This document shows positions 8,176 through 15,134 of a stretch of DNA of 20,087 nt, piece after piece. The stretch covers positions 14,061-34,147 of the forward strand of contig DXYV01000031.1 of the NCBI GenBank assembly GCA_019415645.1, written 5' to 3'. The position numbers and the translations under genes were made by a program. Source of the stretch: Clostridiales bacterium. GTDB lineage: Bacteria > Bacillota > Clostridia > Oscillospirales > Oscillospiraceae. A model generated the notes under the pieces. It was not told the DNA's origin. It ran no database searches and was given only the letters and a program-made list of their open reading frames with translations. The stretch's first letter is position 1. Each line of letters starts with the position of its first letter.

Positions 8176-8209
8176 ACGGAGCCGGGACCTATGCAGGTCC
8201 CGGCTCCGT
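8176..8209 (+). terminator. Terminator of the degV-family gene
   Basis: A perfect 15-bp stem (8176-8190 with 8195-8209) has an ATGC loop. It lies 19 bp after the stop codon and is followed by CCCGTGTTTCT, a weak T-run. It is likely an intrinsic terminator. Confidence 0.75.
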
Positions 8210-8248
8210 CCCGTGTTTCTCGCTGAATATGAGGTTTGTTCCTGACTC

Positions 8249-8277
8249 TTGTCCCCACGGCCTTTTTATGGTAAACT
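8249..8277 (+). promoter_or_regulatory. Possible promoter for the GNAT-SLH pair
   Basis: TTGTCC (8249-8254), a 17-bp spacer and TAAACT (8272-8277). The -10 box matches consensus at four of six positions, so this is a moderate prediction. It is placed correctly, 28 nt before the GNAT start codon. Confidence 0.5.
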
Positions 8278-8305
8278 GGAACCAATTCCGAAAGGAGGAA
8301 GCATC

Positions 8306-8854
8306 ATGGAACTGGAAACATCGCGGCTGATTCTGCGCTCGGTCCATCCAGACCAGGCGGAAGCGCTGGCCGCCTACTATACCCGCAACCGGGCCTTTCT
8401 CGCCCCCTTCGATCCCGTGCGGGAAGAAAATTTCTATACACCGGAGCGGCAGGCGCAGCTGCTGGCAGAGGAACTGAATCACCTGCAGGCCGGAACCGGC
8501 TTCCGCTTCTATGTGTTTCCCCGCATCGCTCCGGAGCAGATCATCGGCACCGTGGGGCTGAACAATATCGTCCGGGGCTGTTTCCACTCCTGCTTTCTGG
8601 GCTATAAACTGGACCAGGACTTTCTCAACCGCGGCTACATGACCGAGGCGGTGAGGGCAGCAGTGGATTACGCCTTCGGCCCTCTGGCGCTTCACCGGGT
8701 GGAGGCCAACATCATGCCGCGCAACCAGGCCTCCCTGCGGGTGGCGGAGAAGTGCGGCTTCCAGCCCGAGGGGCTGGCCCGGCGGTATCTGTGCATCAAC
8801 GGCGTGTGGGAGGACCATCTGCATATGGTGCGCCTCAACGCCGCCATGGAGTAA
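8306..8854 (+). CDS. GNAT family N-acetyltransferase (RimJ/RimL-like)
   Basis: Transfers an acetyl group from acetyl-CoA to an amine; the substrate cannot be told from sequence. The 182-aa product has the RimJ/RimL layout. It begins with LETSRLILR (3-11), followed by the beta-strand region IIGTVGLNNI (79-88). The acetyl-CoA-binding motif lies at about 108-120 (NRGYMTEAVRAAV). The typical C-terminal segment HRVEANIMPRNQASLRVAEKCGF (130-152) is followed by VWEDHLHMVRLN. The ATG at 8306 has AAAGGAGG 7 nt upstream; an open extension back to 8249 overlaps the predicted promoter and was rejected. The ribosome binding site of the next gene overlaps this gene's stop codon, so the two are translated from one message. 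Family members acetylate ribosomal protein N-termini or small amines. Confidence 0.93.
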   Translation: MELETSRLILRSVHPDQAEALAAYYTRNRAFLAPFDPVREENFYTPERQAQLLAEELNHLQAGTGFRFYVFPRIAPEQIIGTVGLNNIVRGCFHSCFLGYKLDQDFLNRGYMTEAVRAAVDYAFGPLALHRVEANIMPRNQASLRVAEKCGFQPEGLARRYLCINGVWEDHLHMVRLNAAME

Positions 8855-8868
8855 AGGAGGTTTTCGGG

Positions 8869-10041
8869 ATGCGGCAACAATCCATGCGGAAGTACCCACA
8901 CCGGCTGGCAGCCCTGCTGCTGTGCCTGGCGCTGTGGGTCGGCCTGCTGATCCCCGCCGCGGGCGCGGCGGCCGTCTCTACCCCCGACCCGGCCGATCTG
9001 GCCGCCGACCTCCAGCAGCTGGGACTGCTCCAGGGTGTGTCGGAAGGGGCCGCCGATTTTGACCTGGACCGGGCCCCCACCCGGGCTGAGGCCCTGACCA
9101 TGCTCATCCGGGTTCTGGGGAAGGAGTCTGAGGCTCTGAACGGGACTTGGTCCCATCCCTTTACCGATGTGCCTGCCTGGGCGGCCCCCTATGTGGGCTA
9201 CGCCTATGAGCATCAGCTGACCACCGGCGTGTCGGACACCCGCTTCGGCAGCACACAGACCGTGGACCTGGCCTCCTATCTCACCTTTCTCCTGCGCGCT
9301 CTGGGGTACTCCGACCAGACCAACGCGGAGTTCAGTTGGAAATTTCCCCATGCTCTGGCCACCCAGGCGGGAATCCTTCCCCTGGAGGTGGATTGGAGCG
9401 ACTTTCGCCGGGCCGACCTGGTGCGGGTGAGCTACGCCGCCCTGTCCGCTGCGCTGAAGGATTCCGACACCACGCTGGCCCAGCGTCTTATCGCCGACGG
9501 CGTGTTCACGCAGGCGCAGTTCGAGGCCGTGTACCGTCCTGACGCCTTTGCGGATTCCGCTGCGGTCCACAGTGCAGTCGCTCAGGTCATCCTCGCCCGG
9601 GAGGGCGGCCTGGCCGCAGAGAACGTCTTTCGCGGCGAAAGCCATGTGGTGCTGGAGGCCGCCCGCCGGGGCGGCACCCTGACGGTGACGGTCCGCTATT
9701 TCTGCGGCCGCTATACCTATCGGGGCAGCGGCTCCTCCACTACCGGCAGCAGCGGAATCGCCGTGGTCACCCTGGCCGGCAGTTCCGGCGGACCCTATAC
9801 CCTTACAGCCTATCGCAGCGGACCGGTAGATGATATGTCTCTCTCTGCCCAGGCCCAGCAGCGCTCCGATCTGCTGGCTAAGGCGCCCGGCGCGCTTCAG
9901 GCCGTCTGTACCGCCCAGGCCGACGCCTGGCACCGCGCCTCCCAAGCCCTGCCTTCCGATGAAGTTTCGGTTGAGAGCCCGGTGCCCCCTTCTTCCGATG
10001 CATCCGACACGGAAGAGGGCGTCTCCACCGTGTCCCTTTGA
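8869..10041 (+). CDS. Exported S-layer-homology (SLH) domain protein
   Basis: Probably a cell-wall-attached surface protein. The 390-aa product begins with a basic stretch and a hydrophobic signal peptide (about 12-30) with a likely cleavage site at AGAAA (31-35). Three SLH-like units follow: about 43-85 (LGLLQGV, PTRAEALTMLIRVLG), 97-146 (HPFTDVPAWAAPYVGYAYEH, then LASYLTFLLRALGY) and about 155-200 (FRRADLVRVSYAALSAAL). SLH domains bind pyruvylated secondary wall polymers. Residues 225-360 form a region I do not recognise, with beta-rich TLTVTVRYFCGRYTYRG followed by a Gly/Ser stretch. The last 30 residues are Ser/Asp/Glu/Pro-rich and disordered. The ATG at 8869 has AAAGGAGG 8 nt upstream. 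It is co-transcribed with the GNAT gene. Confidence 0.85.
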   Translation: MRQQSMRKYPHRLAALLLCLALWVGLLIPAAGAAAVSTPDPADLAADLQQLGLLQGVSEGAADFDLDRAPTRAEALTMLIRVLGKESEALNGTWSHPFTDVPAWAAPYVGYAYEHQLTTGVSDTRFGSTQTVDLASYLTFLLRALGYSDQTNAEFSWKFPHALATQAGILPLEVDWSDFRRADLVRVSYAALSAALKDSDTTLAQRLIADGVFTQAQFEAVYRPDAFADSAAVHSAVAQVILAREGGLAAENVFRGESHVVLEAARRGGTLTVTVRYFCGRYTYRGSGSSTTGSSGIAVVTLAGSSGGPYTLTAYRSGPVDDMSLSAQAQQRSDLLAKAPGALQAVCTAQADAWHRASQALPSDEVSVESPVPPSSDASDTEEGVSTVSL

Positions 10042-10049
10042 CCATGAAA

Positions 10050-10344
10050 GGCGGAGCCCGGCGTTCCATTGGGAACGCCGGGCCCCGCCAGCTTGCCAAA
10101 AAAGCCTCGCAGAGTTCGCCGCTTCCGCGGCGAAAAAAGTTCAGTAAATTTTCCCCGGCGACATGTGCGTCGGGGAAAATACTTCTCGGCCCGCGAGTGT
10201 GGAATTTGTCCCTCCGTGGACAAATTATGCGCGTGGCGGGCCGCATCCTCGCCGAAAGCGATTTTTGCTTTCGGCGAAGGCTGTCGAAAACACTTTTTCG
10301 ACAGCCTCACGGAGCCCGGCGTTCCATTGGAACACCGGGCTCCG
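10050..10344. repeat. Multi-hairpin intergenic element between the SLH gene and azlD
   Basis: This non-coding block is almost entirely stem-loops. H1 10050-10089 (18-bp stem, one mismatch, ATTG loop). H2 10115-10134 (8 bp). H3 10148-10180 (13 bp, one G-U). H4 10187-10243 (outer 8 bp CGGCCCGC/GCGGGCCG, inner 9 bp at 10203-10226). H5 10249-10277 (11 bp). H6 10278-10307 (13 bp). H7 10310-10344 (16-bp stem, one mismatch). The first and last hairpins share a perfect 20-bp direct repeat (10053-10072 and 10311-10330). Only H7 has a T-run after it. The short open frames crossing this block are incompatible with its palindromic structure and are not believed to be genes. Confidence 0.8.
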
Positions 10345-10351
10345 CTTTTTT
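10310..10351 (+). terminator. Intrinsic terminator downstream of the SLH gene
   Basis: A 16-bp stem with one mismatch (10310-10325 with 10329-10344, ATT loop) is followed after one base by TTTTTT (10346-10351). It is oriented to end plus-strand transcription. The T-run overlaps the azlD stop codon on the other strand. Confidence 0.85.
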
Positions 10352-10682
10352 ACACAAAGACCGCCTGGACCAGGACCATATACAAAATCGTACCGCCCAC
10401 GATCGAGAGCATGTTATTTTTCCGCCACAGGTGGAGGGCCACCACGGCCGCGGAGGCAATCAGCGCCGGCGCCCAGTTGGCGGCCGCGTCGAAGCTCACA
10501 TTGCGCAGGCAGTAGACGATGAGCATGGCAATGATGGCGGGCGGGAGCACCTTCCCCAGATACAGAATGATGCGGGGCGGCTTGTCCCCCCGGCCAAACA
10601 GCGCAAAGGGCAGCGCCCGGGTCAGGAAGGTGACCACCGCCATAATGGCGATGGCGGCGATGGCATACAAGGTGGGATTCAT
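10350..10682 (-). CDS. azlD: AzlD branched-chain amino-acid export subunit
   Basis: Small membrane partner of AzlC; the pair (BrnFE in Corynebacterium) exports branched-chain amino acids and, in Bacillus, confers azaleucine resistance. The 110-aa product matches the family length of about 100-110. Four hydrophobic segments are visible (about 5-22, 41-60, 70-85 and 92-108). The conserved FLTRALPFALF lies near the N-terminus, followed by LYLGKVLPPAIIAMLIVYCL. The ATG at 10682 overlaps the azlC stop codon in an ATGA arrangement, so translation is coupled. The frame is open further upstream inside azlC but that extension is not family-like. Confidence 0.93.
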   Translation of the reverse strand: MNPTLYAIAAIAIMAVVTFLTRALPFALFGRGDKPPRIILYLGKVLPPAIIAMLIVYCLRNVSFDAAANWAPALIASAAVVALHLWRKNNMLSIVGGTILYMVLVQAVFV

Positions 10683-11395
10683 GCGCCTGCCGAGCCCCCT
10701 TTCGTCCATCCGGTCTCCCGGTCCAGCACAGGCCGCAGAAGCAGCAGCCCCGCCACAATGACGCACAGGGCCGGAATGAGCATATTGTCCGCCCCCACCA
10801 GCAGCAGGGCCGCCAGGGTGCCGCCCGCCCCCAGGATGGCCGGGATATGGCTGGGATACGTTTTCCACTGGTCCACCGCAATGACCAGGAACAGGGCGGT
10901 CATGGCAAAGTCGATTCCCTCCGTGTTGATGGTGATGAGGGAGCCCGCGATTCCGCCGATCACCGAACCGGCGATCCAGTACAGGTGGTCCAGTACGGCA
11001 ATGGAAAAGTAGAATTGCTTTTCATCCACGCCCTCCGGCGCGGACACGCCGGCCAGCAGCGCGTACGTCTCGTCGGTCAGGGAGGCGATCATATACAGCT
11101 TGCGCGCGCCCATCCCTTTGAACTTCTCCAGCATGGACAGGCCGTACACCAGGTGGCGGAAGTTGATCACCAGCGTCAGGAAGGCCACGTCGGTCAGCGG
11201 GGCCAGGCTGCCCAGCAGCTCTACCCCCAGATACTGCCCGGAGCCGGCGTAGACGGTCAGCGACATAAAGAAGGACCAGATGGCATTGTATCCAATCGCC
11301 GCCATCATCCAGCCGAACACGATTCCGATGGACAGATACCCCATCAGCACCGGCAGCGTATAGGGAAAGGCGGCGGCCAGAGATTTGCGAGTCAA
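10679..11395 (-). CDS. azlC: AzlC branched-chain amino-acid export permease
   Basis: Large subunit of the AzlCD exporter in the cytoplasmic membrane. The 238-aa product has the usual length and multiple hydrophobic helices. The family signature FPYTLPVLMGYLSIGIVFGW (10-29) is followed by YAGSGQYLGVELL, NFRHLVYGLSM and SLTDETYALL. The start is TTG at 11395 with a GGGGTG ribosome binding site 5 nt before it. No in-frame ATG precedes the first conserved helix, so the rare start is favoured. It is divergent from the lipid kinase gene, and the shared 212-bp region holds promoters for both directions, although the azlC one is not clear by eye. Together with ilvE it indicates active branched-chain amino-acid turnover. 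Confidence 0.93.
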   Translation of the reverse strand: MTRKSLAAAFPYTLPVLMGYLSIGIVFGWMMAAIGYNAIWSFFMSLTVYAGSGQYLGVELLGSLAPLTDVAFLTLVINFRHLVYGLSMLEKFKGMGARKLYMIASLTDETYALLAGVSAPEGVDEKQFYFSIAVLDHLYWIAGSVIGGIAGSLITINTEGIDFAMTALFLVIAVDQWKTYPSHIPAILGAGGTLAALLLVGADNMLIPALCVIVAGLLLLRPVLDRETGWTKGGSAGA

Positions 11396-11547
11396 ACCAT
11401 CACCCCATTGTACCTTGGTCTGGGCCGGCGGGCTCCGGCCCGCGGCCTCTTTCTTATAACCTTTTTAAGATAGCACACCCCGCCGCCCATCTCTGTAACA
11501 TTCTTTACAATCTTTCCGCCTCCTCTTCCGAAATTTCTTCTGGCCGG

Positions 11548-11575
11548 TTGTATTTCCTGCCCGATTTGTTATAAT
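11548..11575 (+). promoter_or_regulatory. Predicted sigma-A promoter for the lipid kinase operon
   Basis: TTGTAT (11548-11553), a 16-bp spacer and a perfect TATAAT (11570-11575), 32 nt upstream of the start codon. Confidence 0.65.
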
Positions 11576-11607
11576 GTTAGCATTCCACTGCGCAAAGGAG
11601 ACGTCCT

Positions 11608-12504
11608 ATGAAGCGTTTGCTTTTGATTTACAACCCCACGGCCGGCCGTCAGAAGGTCAAGACCATGCTGCCCACCCTTCTGGACGTGTTCGCCCAGAAG
11701 GGCTATCTCACCACGGTCTACCCCACCAAGGCCAAGGGGGACGCCACCGATGCGGCGGCCGCTCTCGCACCGGATTTCGACCGGGTGGTCTGCTGCGGCG
11801 GCGATGGCACGCTGAACGAGACCGTCACCGGTCTGATGAAGCTGACGCAGGACCGGCGGCCTGTGCTGGGTTATATCCCCACCGGTTCCACCAACGACTT
11901 TTCCCGCAATCTCTCCCTGCCACGGGGCACCGCCCAGATGGCGGAGGTAGCCTGCGGCGGCGTGCCGCGGGCTTGTGATCTGGGTATAGTGGACGGACGG
12001 TGGTTCACCTATGTGGCGGCCTTCGGCCTGTTTACCGATGTGTCCTACGCCACGCCCCAAAACGCAAAAAATCTGCTGGGGCACACCGCCTACCTCATTG
12101 AAGGGGCCAGCCGCCTGACCTCCATCCAGAGCTACCACATGAAGGTGGGGAGCGCGGACCACTTTGTGGAGGGGGACTTCATCTATGGCATGGTGGGCAA
12201 CACGGTGTCGGTGGGCGGGCTGATCAACCTGCCCAAGTCCATGGTCAAGCTGGACGACGGCCAGTTCGAGATTCTGCTGGTCCACAAGCCCAAAAATCCG
12301 CTGGAATATCAGGATATTTTTCGCGCTCTGCTCTCGCAGCAGCTTACCTCCAGCGGACTGGTGGAGGGCTTCTCCGCCAGGTCGGTCACCTTTACCAGCG
12401 ATGCGCCCGTGCCCTGGACCCTGGACGGGGAATTCGGCGGTGAGCACACCGCATTGAAGATTGAAAATCAGCAGCAGGTCCTGATGCTGGCCTGCGGAAA
12501 ATAA
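11608..12504 (+). CDS. Diacylglycerol kinase family lipid kinase (DgkB/YegS-like)
   Basis: ATP-dependent lipid kinase of the DAGK catalytic family. In Gram-positive bacteria the close relative DgkB phosphorylates diacylglycerol to phosphatidic acid, recycling lipid released during lipoteichoic-acid synthesis. The 298-aa product has normal length. It shows the N-terminal LLLIYNPTAGR (4-14), the nucleotide-binding CGGDGTLNETV (63-73) and PTGSTNDFSRNL (91-102). The second motif has Ser-Thr in place of the commoner Gly-Thr-Gly spacing. The C-terminal beta-sandwich includes APVPWTLDGEFGGEH, the usual DGE signature. The ATG at 11608 follows AAAGGAGA. The methyltransferase gene starts 14 bp after its stop, so the two are probably co-transcribed. 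Its exact lipid substrate is inferred from the family. Confidence 0.93.
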   Translation: MKRLLLIYNPTAGRQKVKTMLPTLLDVFAQKGYLTTVYPTKAKGDATDAAAALAPDFDRVVCCGGDGTLNETVTGLMKLTQDRRPVLGYIPTGSTNDFSRNLSLPRGTAQMAEVACGGVPRACDLGIVDGRWFTYVAAFGLFTDVSYATPQNAKNLLGHTAYLIEGASRLTSIQSYHMKVGSADHFVEGDFIYGMVGNTVSVGGLINLPKSMVKLDDGQFEILLVHKPKNPLEYQDIFRALLSQQLTSSGLVEGFSARSVTFTSDAPVPWTLDGEFGGEHTALKIENQQQVLMLACGK

Positions 12505-12518
12505 GGGAGGGACCATCT

Positions 12519-13811
12519 ATGACCTTGCGTGACTGCCTGGGCCGCCGCCTGCTCCTGCTGGACGGCGGGACGGGCACCCAGCTTCAGGCCCGGGGCCTGA
12601 AAGCCGGCGAATCCCCTGAGTGCTGGAATTTGGAGCGCCGGGAGGACCTGATCGCCATTCACCGCAGCTATTACGAGGCCGGGGCCGATCTGGTCATGAC
12701 CAACACCTTCGGTGCCAACCGGCTCAAGCTCCATGGCTGTCCTTACTCCGTGGCGGAGCTGGTGACCGCGGCCGTGGAAAACCTGCGTGCCGCCCGGGAC
12801 CAGGCGGGCCACGGCTGGCTGGGGCTGGACATCGGCCCCACCGGACGTCTGCTGGCTCCCATGGGCGACCTGGACTTTGACGAGGCCCGGGCCGCCTTTG
12901 CCGAGACCATCCAGGCGGGCGCGGCGGCGGGGGCCGATGCGGTGGTCATCGAGACCATGACCGACCTCTACGAGCTGAAGGCCGCCGTTCTGGCCGCCAA
13001 GGAGAGCTGCAGCCTGCCTGTGCTGGCCACCGTGGCCTTCAGCGAGAACGGCCGCCTGCTCACGGGGGGCGATCCGGCGGCGCTGGTCGCTCTGCTGGAG
13101 GGACTGGGCGTGGACGCCCTGGGTCTCAACTGCGGCGCGGGTCCCCTCCAGCTGTCGGCGACGGTCCGGGCCGTGGTGGAGCTGGCCTCTGTGCCCGTCA
13201 TCTTCAAGCCCAACGCCGGTCTTCCCCACACCTCGGAGTGCGGCTGCGTCCACTACGACATCGACGCGGACACCTTCGCCGCCGCGGTGGCGGAGGAGGT
13301 GCGCCGGGGTGTCTGGGTTGCCGGCGGCTGCTGCGGCACCACACCCGCCCACATCGCCAAGCTCCGGGACGCCTGCGCCGGTATTACGCCGGCGGCCCTC
13401 ACGCCCAACCCGGCGGTCTGGCTCTCCTCCGGCAGTCAGGCGGTGGACGCCCGGAGCCTGGACTTGTCCGCCCTGGCCCCGATCGCCGTCCCCGGCGACC
13501 CGGACGACCTGCTGGACGAGGTCTTTGAACGCCAGGACGAGGAGGAGCCGGTGCTCCGCCTGGCCTTCTCCGCCGAAAGCCTGTCCCCCCTGGAGACCGT
13601 GGAGGCGATTCAGGAGGTCTCCCGCCTGCCCCTGTGGCTGGAGGAGGCGGACGCTGACTCCCTGGCGGACGCCCTGCGCCGCCTCAACGGCAAGGCCATG
13701 GTCACCGTTCCTGCCGCCGATCCGGCCCTGCTGGCCCTGCTCCGCCGGTACGGCGGCGTGGCCTATGACCCTGCTGCCGGCACACGCACCGATTGCAAAG
13801 TTAGTTCCTGA
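12519..13811 (+). CDS. Homocysteine S-methyltransferase domain protein with a degenerate tail
   Basis: The first 290 residues form a homocysteine-binding methyltransferase barrel as in the N-terminus of MetH. Motifs are LLLDGGTGTQLQARG (12-26), TNTFGANRLKL (61-71), DIGPTGRLLAPMG (104-116), ETMTDLYELKAA (145-156), and the zinc cysteines C205 (LGLNCGAGP) and C271-C272 (GGCCGTTPAHI). Residues 355-415 (VEAIQEVSRLPLWLEEAD, ALRRLNGKAMV, LLALLRRYGGVAYD) resemble, from memory, part of the pterin/folate-binding barrel that follows in MetH-type proteins. Most of that domain and any cobalamin domain are absent. At 430 aa the protein is far shorter than full MetH, about 1,200 aa. GGGAGGG precedes the ATG. 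No SAM or cobalamin riboswitch is visible upstream. The methyl donor is unknown. Confidence 0.88.
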   Translation: MTLRDCLGRRLLLLDGGTGTQLQARGLKAGESPECWNLERREDLIAIHRSYYEAGADLVMTNTFGANRLKLHGCPYSVAELVTAAVENLRAARDQAGHGWLGLDIGPTGRLLAPMGDLDFDEARAAFAETIQAGAAAGADAVVIETMTDLYELKAAVLAAKESCSLPVLATVAFSENGRLLTGGDPAALVALLEGLGVDALGLNCGAGPLQLSATVRAVVELASVPVIFKPNAGLPHTSECGCVHYDIDADTFAAAVAEEVRRGVWVAGGCCGTTPAHIAKLRDACAGITPAALTPNPAVWLSSGSQAVDARSLDLSALAPIAVPGDPDDLLDEVFERQDEEEPVLRLAFSAESLSPLETVEAIQEVSRLPLWLEEADADSLADALRRLNGKAMVTVPAADPALLALLRRYGGVAYDPAAGTRTDCKVSS

Positions 13812-13828
13812 CCGATTGGAATCAGAGC

Positions 13829-14083
13829 GGCCCGGCTGCGTCGTCGGGCCAAAGTCCGCACCGCTCAAAACGCCCTGTCGGGCATTTCTCACTCCGCTCC
13901 CTTGTCCCTCCTCTCCCAAACAAACCCGCTTCGCTGGGCTTTGTTTGGGTTCCCGGCGCGTACTTGCGGGCAGAAAACCTCTGCCGAGGATTTATTTGCA
14001 AGCACGTTCCTCCGTTTTACGCATGATTCCACTTTTGGGGCAGACTAAGGCCCGGCTGCGTACAATACGCAGCCGGGCCTTAT
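13829..14083. repeat. Hairpin-rich intergenic block downstream of the methyltransferase gene
   Basis: No supported gene lies between 13812 and 14112. The block starts with a short inverted repeat (GGCCCG at 13829-13834 with CGGGCC at 13845-13850) and ends with the long hairpin at 14046-14082. Both contain the same 13-bp word GGCCCGGCTGCGT (13829-13841 and 14049-14061). Between them are a GCCC-TGTC-GGGC stem (13872-13883), a strong stem 13915-13949 (10 bp CCCAAACAAA/TTTGTTTGGG plus inner pairs) and a 6-bp stem 13969-13985. The layout resembles the block at 10050-10344, although the sequences differ. Confidence 0.65.
14046..14082. terminator. Long perfect hairpin between converging genes
   Basis: A 17-bp perfect stem (14046-14062 with 14066-14082) has a 3-nt loop. 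It lies between the methyltransferase gene (plus) and the small membrane protein gene (minus). There is no long T-run on either side, so it is probably a bidirectional but not classical terminator. Confidence 0.65.
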
Positions 14084-14112
14084 GATTCCGGCGGGGAGGA
14101 CCGACGGGCCAG

Positions 14113-14289
14113 TTAAGCCCAATCTCGTATCGTCAGGAATAGGACAAGATTAACGACGACCAGGCCAAAAATCGCAAACCATGACACGGCGGCGTTTTTC
14201 TTGCGATAGTACACGGCCAGCCACAACATCCCCAATTCTATTATAACGATAATACTCCCGTTATACAGGAGCCATTTCTTGTCATACAT
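14113..14289 (-). CDS. Small two-helix membrane protein, unknown function
   Basis: A product of 58 aa with two hydrophobic segments (about 9-27 and 35-54) separated by a basic stretch (YRKKNAA). No family is recognised. The ATG at 14289 was chosen. An in-frame TTG at 14298 would overlap the stop codon of the upstream gene by 4 nt, giving 61 aa. Neither choice has a strong ribosome binding site, so translation is probably coupled to the secreted protein gene upstream. The DNA is less GC-rich than its neighbours. It is probably the partner of the secreted protein, but nothing shows a role. Confidence 0.6.
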   Translation of the reverse strand: MYDKKWLLYNGSIIVIIELGMLWLAVYYRKKNAAVSWFAIFGLVVVNLVLFLTIRDWA

Positions 14290-14294
14290 TGCAA

Positions 14295-14921
14295 TCAAAG
14301 AGCCTGCTTAAACTGCAAAAACAGCTGATCGCAGTCAAGGGCTTCATTTCGTGCGATGGCCCATTCCGCCGTTTCTGCATGCGACGAATCCGTTCCCGTG
14401 CTTGCCGACGCAGTCCTCTGGGCTGCGTTAAGCTCTCGCATCGCTGCACATAAGTCACGGGCCAGGTCAAGGGCGTCCGTATCTTCGCCAACATAGCCTG
14501 CCCACGCTTTTTCTCCACACCGGAAGCTGAAATACATACCATTTCGATCCAGGCTCGCGTCGCTGTAATAGTAGTAATAATCCCAGTATTCCGTTGTGAT
14601 GGTGCCCCATGTTTCCGCATGGGCCGAAGGCTGGCCCTCTGCCTGTTCCAGCTTTTCAACCGAGATCTTCACCGTGCCGTCCTCACTGTAAACGCTCAGC
14701 CATTCGCTGTCAAACGTAGTCACCACGCTGGTCTCGCCGTCCGTGACATGGACCACTCGCATACCGTCGTATTCGGTGATTTCGATAGTATATAGAATCC
14801 CGTCGATCTCCACCTGCTGTTCACGGGAATGTTGTTCAGCCGCAAATACAGATGCCGTACCAACCGTCAAAAGCGCCGCACACGAGATCAGAGATGTTAG
14901 CCGTATGAACCATTTTTTCAT
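14295..14921 (-). CDS. Secreted protein of unknown function
   Basis: 208 aa with a clear signal peptide (basic MKKWFIR, hydrophobic core to about residue 26, likely cleavage after VFA or FAA). The mature part is acidic with alternating beta-like segments (VEIDGILYTIEITEYDGMRV, VKISVEKLEQ). It carries an aromatic run, YWDYYYYYSDA (about 113-123), and a helical C-terminal region (DALDLARDLCAAMRELNAA). One cysteine lies in FRCGEKAW and a second in DLCAAM. I do not recognise the family. The ATG at 14921 follows GGAAGGAGAACAGGA. A consensus-like promoter lies at 14976-15004. The gene is co-transcribed with the small membrane protein. Lower GC than the surroundings may reflect horizontal acquisition, which is an inference. 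Confidence 0.8.
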   Translation of the reverse strand: MKKWFIRLTSLISCAALLTVGTASVFAAEQHSREQQVEIDGILYTIEITEYDGMRVVHVTDGETSVVTTFDSEWLSVYSEDGTVKISVEKLEQAEGQPSAHAETWGTITTEYWDYYYYYSDASLDRNGMYFSFRCGEKAWAGYVGEDTDALDLARDLCAAMRELNAAQRTASASTGTDSSHAETAEWAIARNEALDCDQLFLQFKQAL

Positions 14922-14975
14922 TCCTGTTCTCCTTCCTTCGCACCTGAGAACCCATAGCCTTCCTTTGACATACTA

Positions 14976-15004
14976 ATTTTACCATCCTACTTTCCTTCCA
15001 TCAA
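14976..15004 (-). promoter_or_regulatory. Predicted promoter for the secreted protein gene
   Basis: On the minus strand TTGATG (14999-15004), a 17-bp spacer and TAAAAT (14976-14981). It lies about 55 nt upstream of the start codon at 14921. Confidence 0.65.
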
Positions 15005-15068
15005 TAGATTCCAGCACATTTTGTCCTGAAAAAGTTATCCGGCAGCTCTTTCTGCGCAAATCTGGCAA

Positions 15069-15110
15069 AGAAAAGCCCGCCCCGGACGGCGTTCTGCCGT
15101 CCGGGGCGGG
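15069..15110 (-). terminator. Terminator of the flotillin operon
   Basis: A perfect 15-bp GC-rich stem (15076-15090 with 15096-15110) has a 5-nt loop. On the minus strand it is followed by CTTTTCTTT. It lies 25 bp after the flotillin stop codon. Confidence 0.85.
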
Positions 15111-15134
15111 GATTCGCATTTTGGGGCTCTCTGG

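Noticed and set aside
6639..8285. 548-codon minus-strand frame opposite the degV-family gene
   Set aside because: Antisense shadow; it crosses a promoter, a terminator and two real genes.
10038..11012. Several open frames through the multi-hairpin block and across azlD/azlC
   Set aside because: They encode palindrome-derived low-complexity peptides and are antisense to the azl genes.
12468..13919. 483-codon minus-strand frame opposite the methyltransferase gene
   Set aside because: Shadow of GC-biased codon use, with no recognisable domains.
13309..14085. Possible frameshifted continuation of the methyltransferase in another plus frame
   Set aside because: The translation is Pro/Arg/Ser-rich and not pterin-barrel-like, and it runs into the repeat block; no evidence for a frameshift was found.
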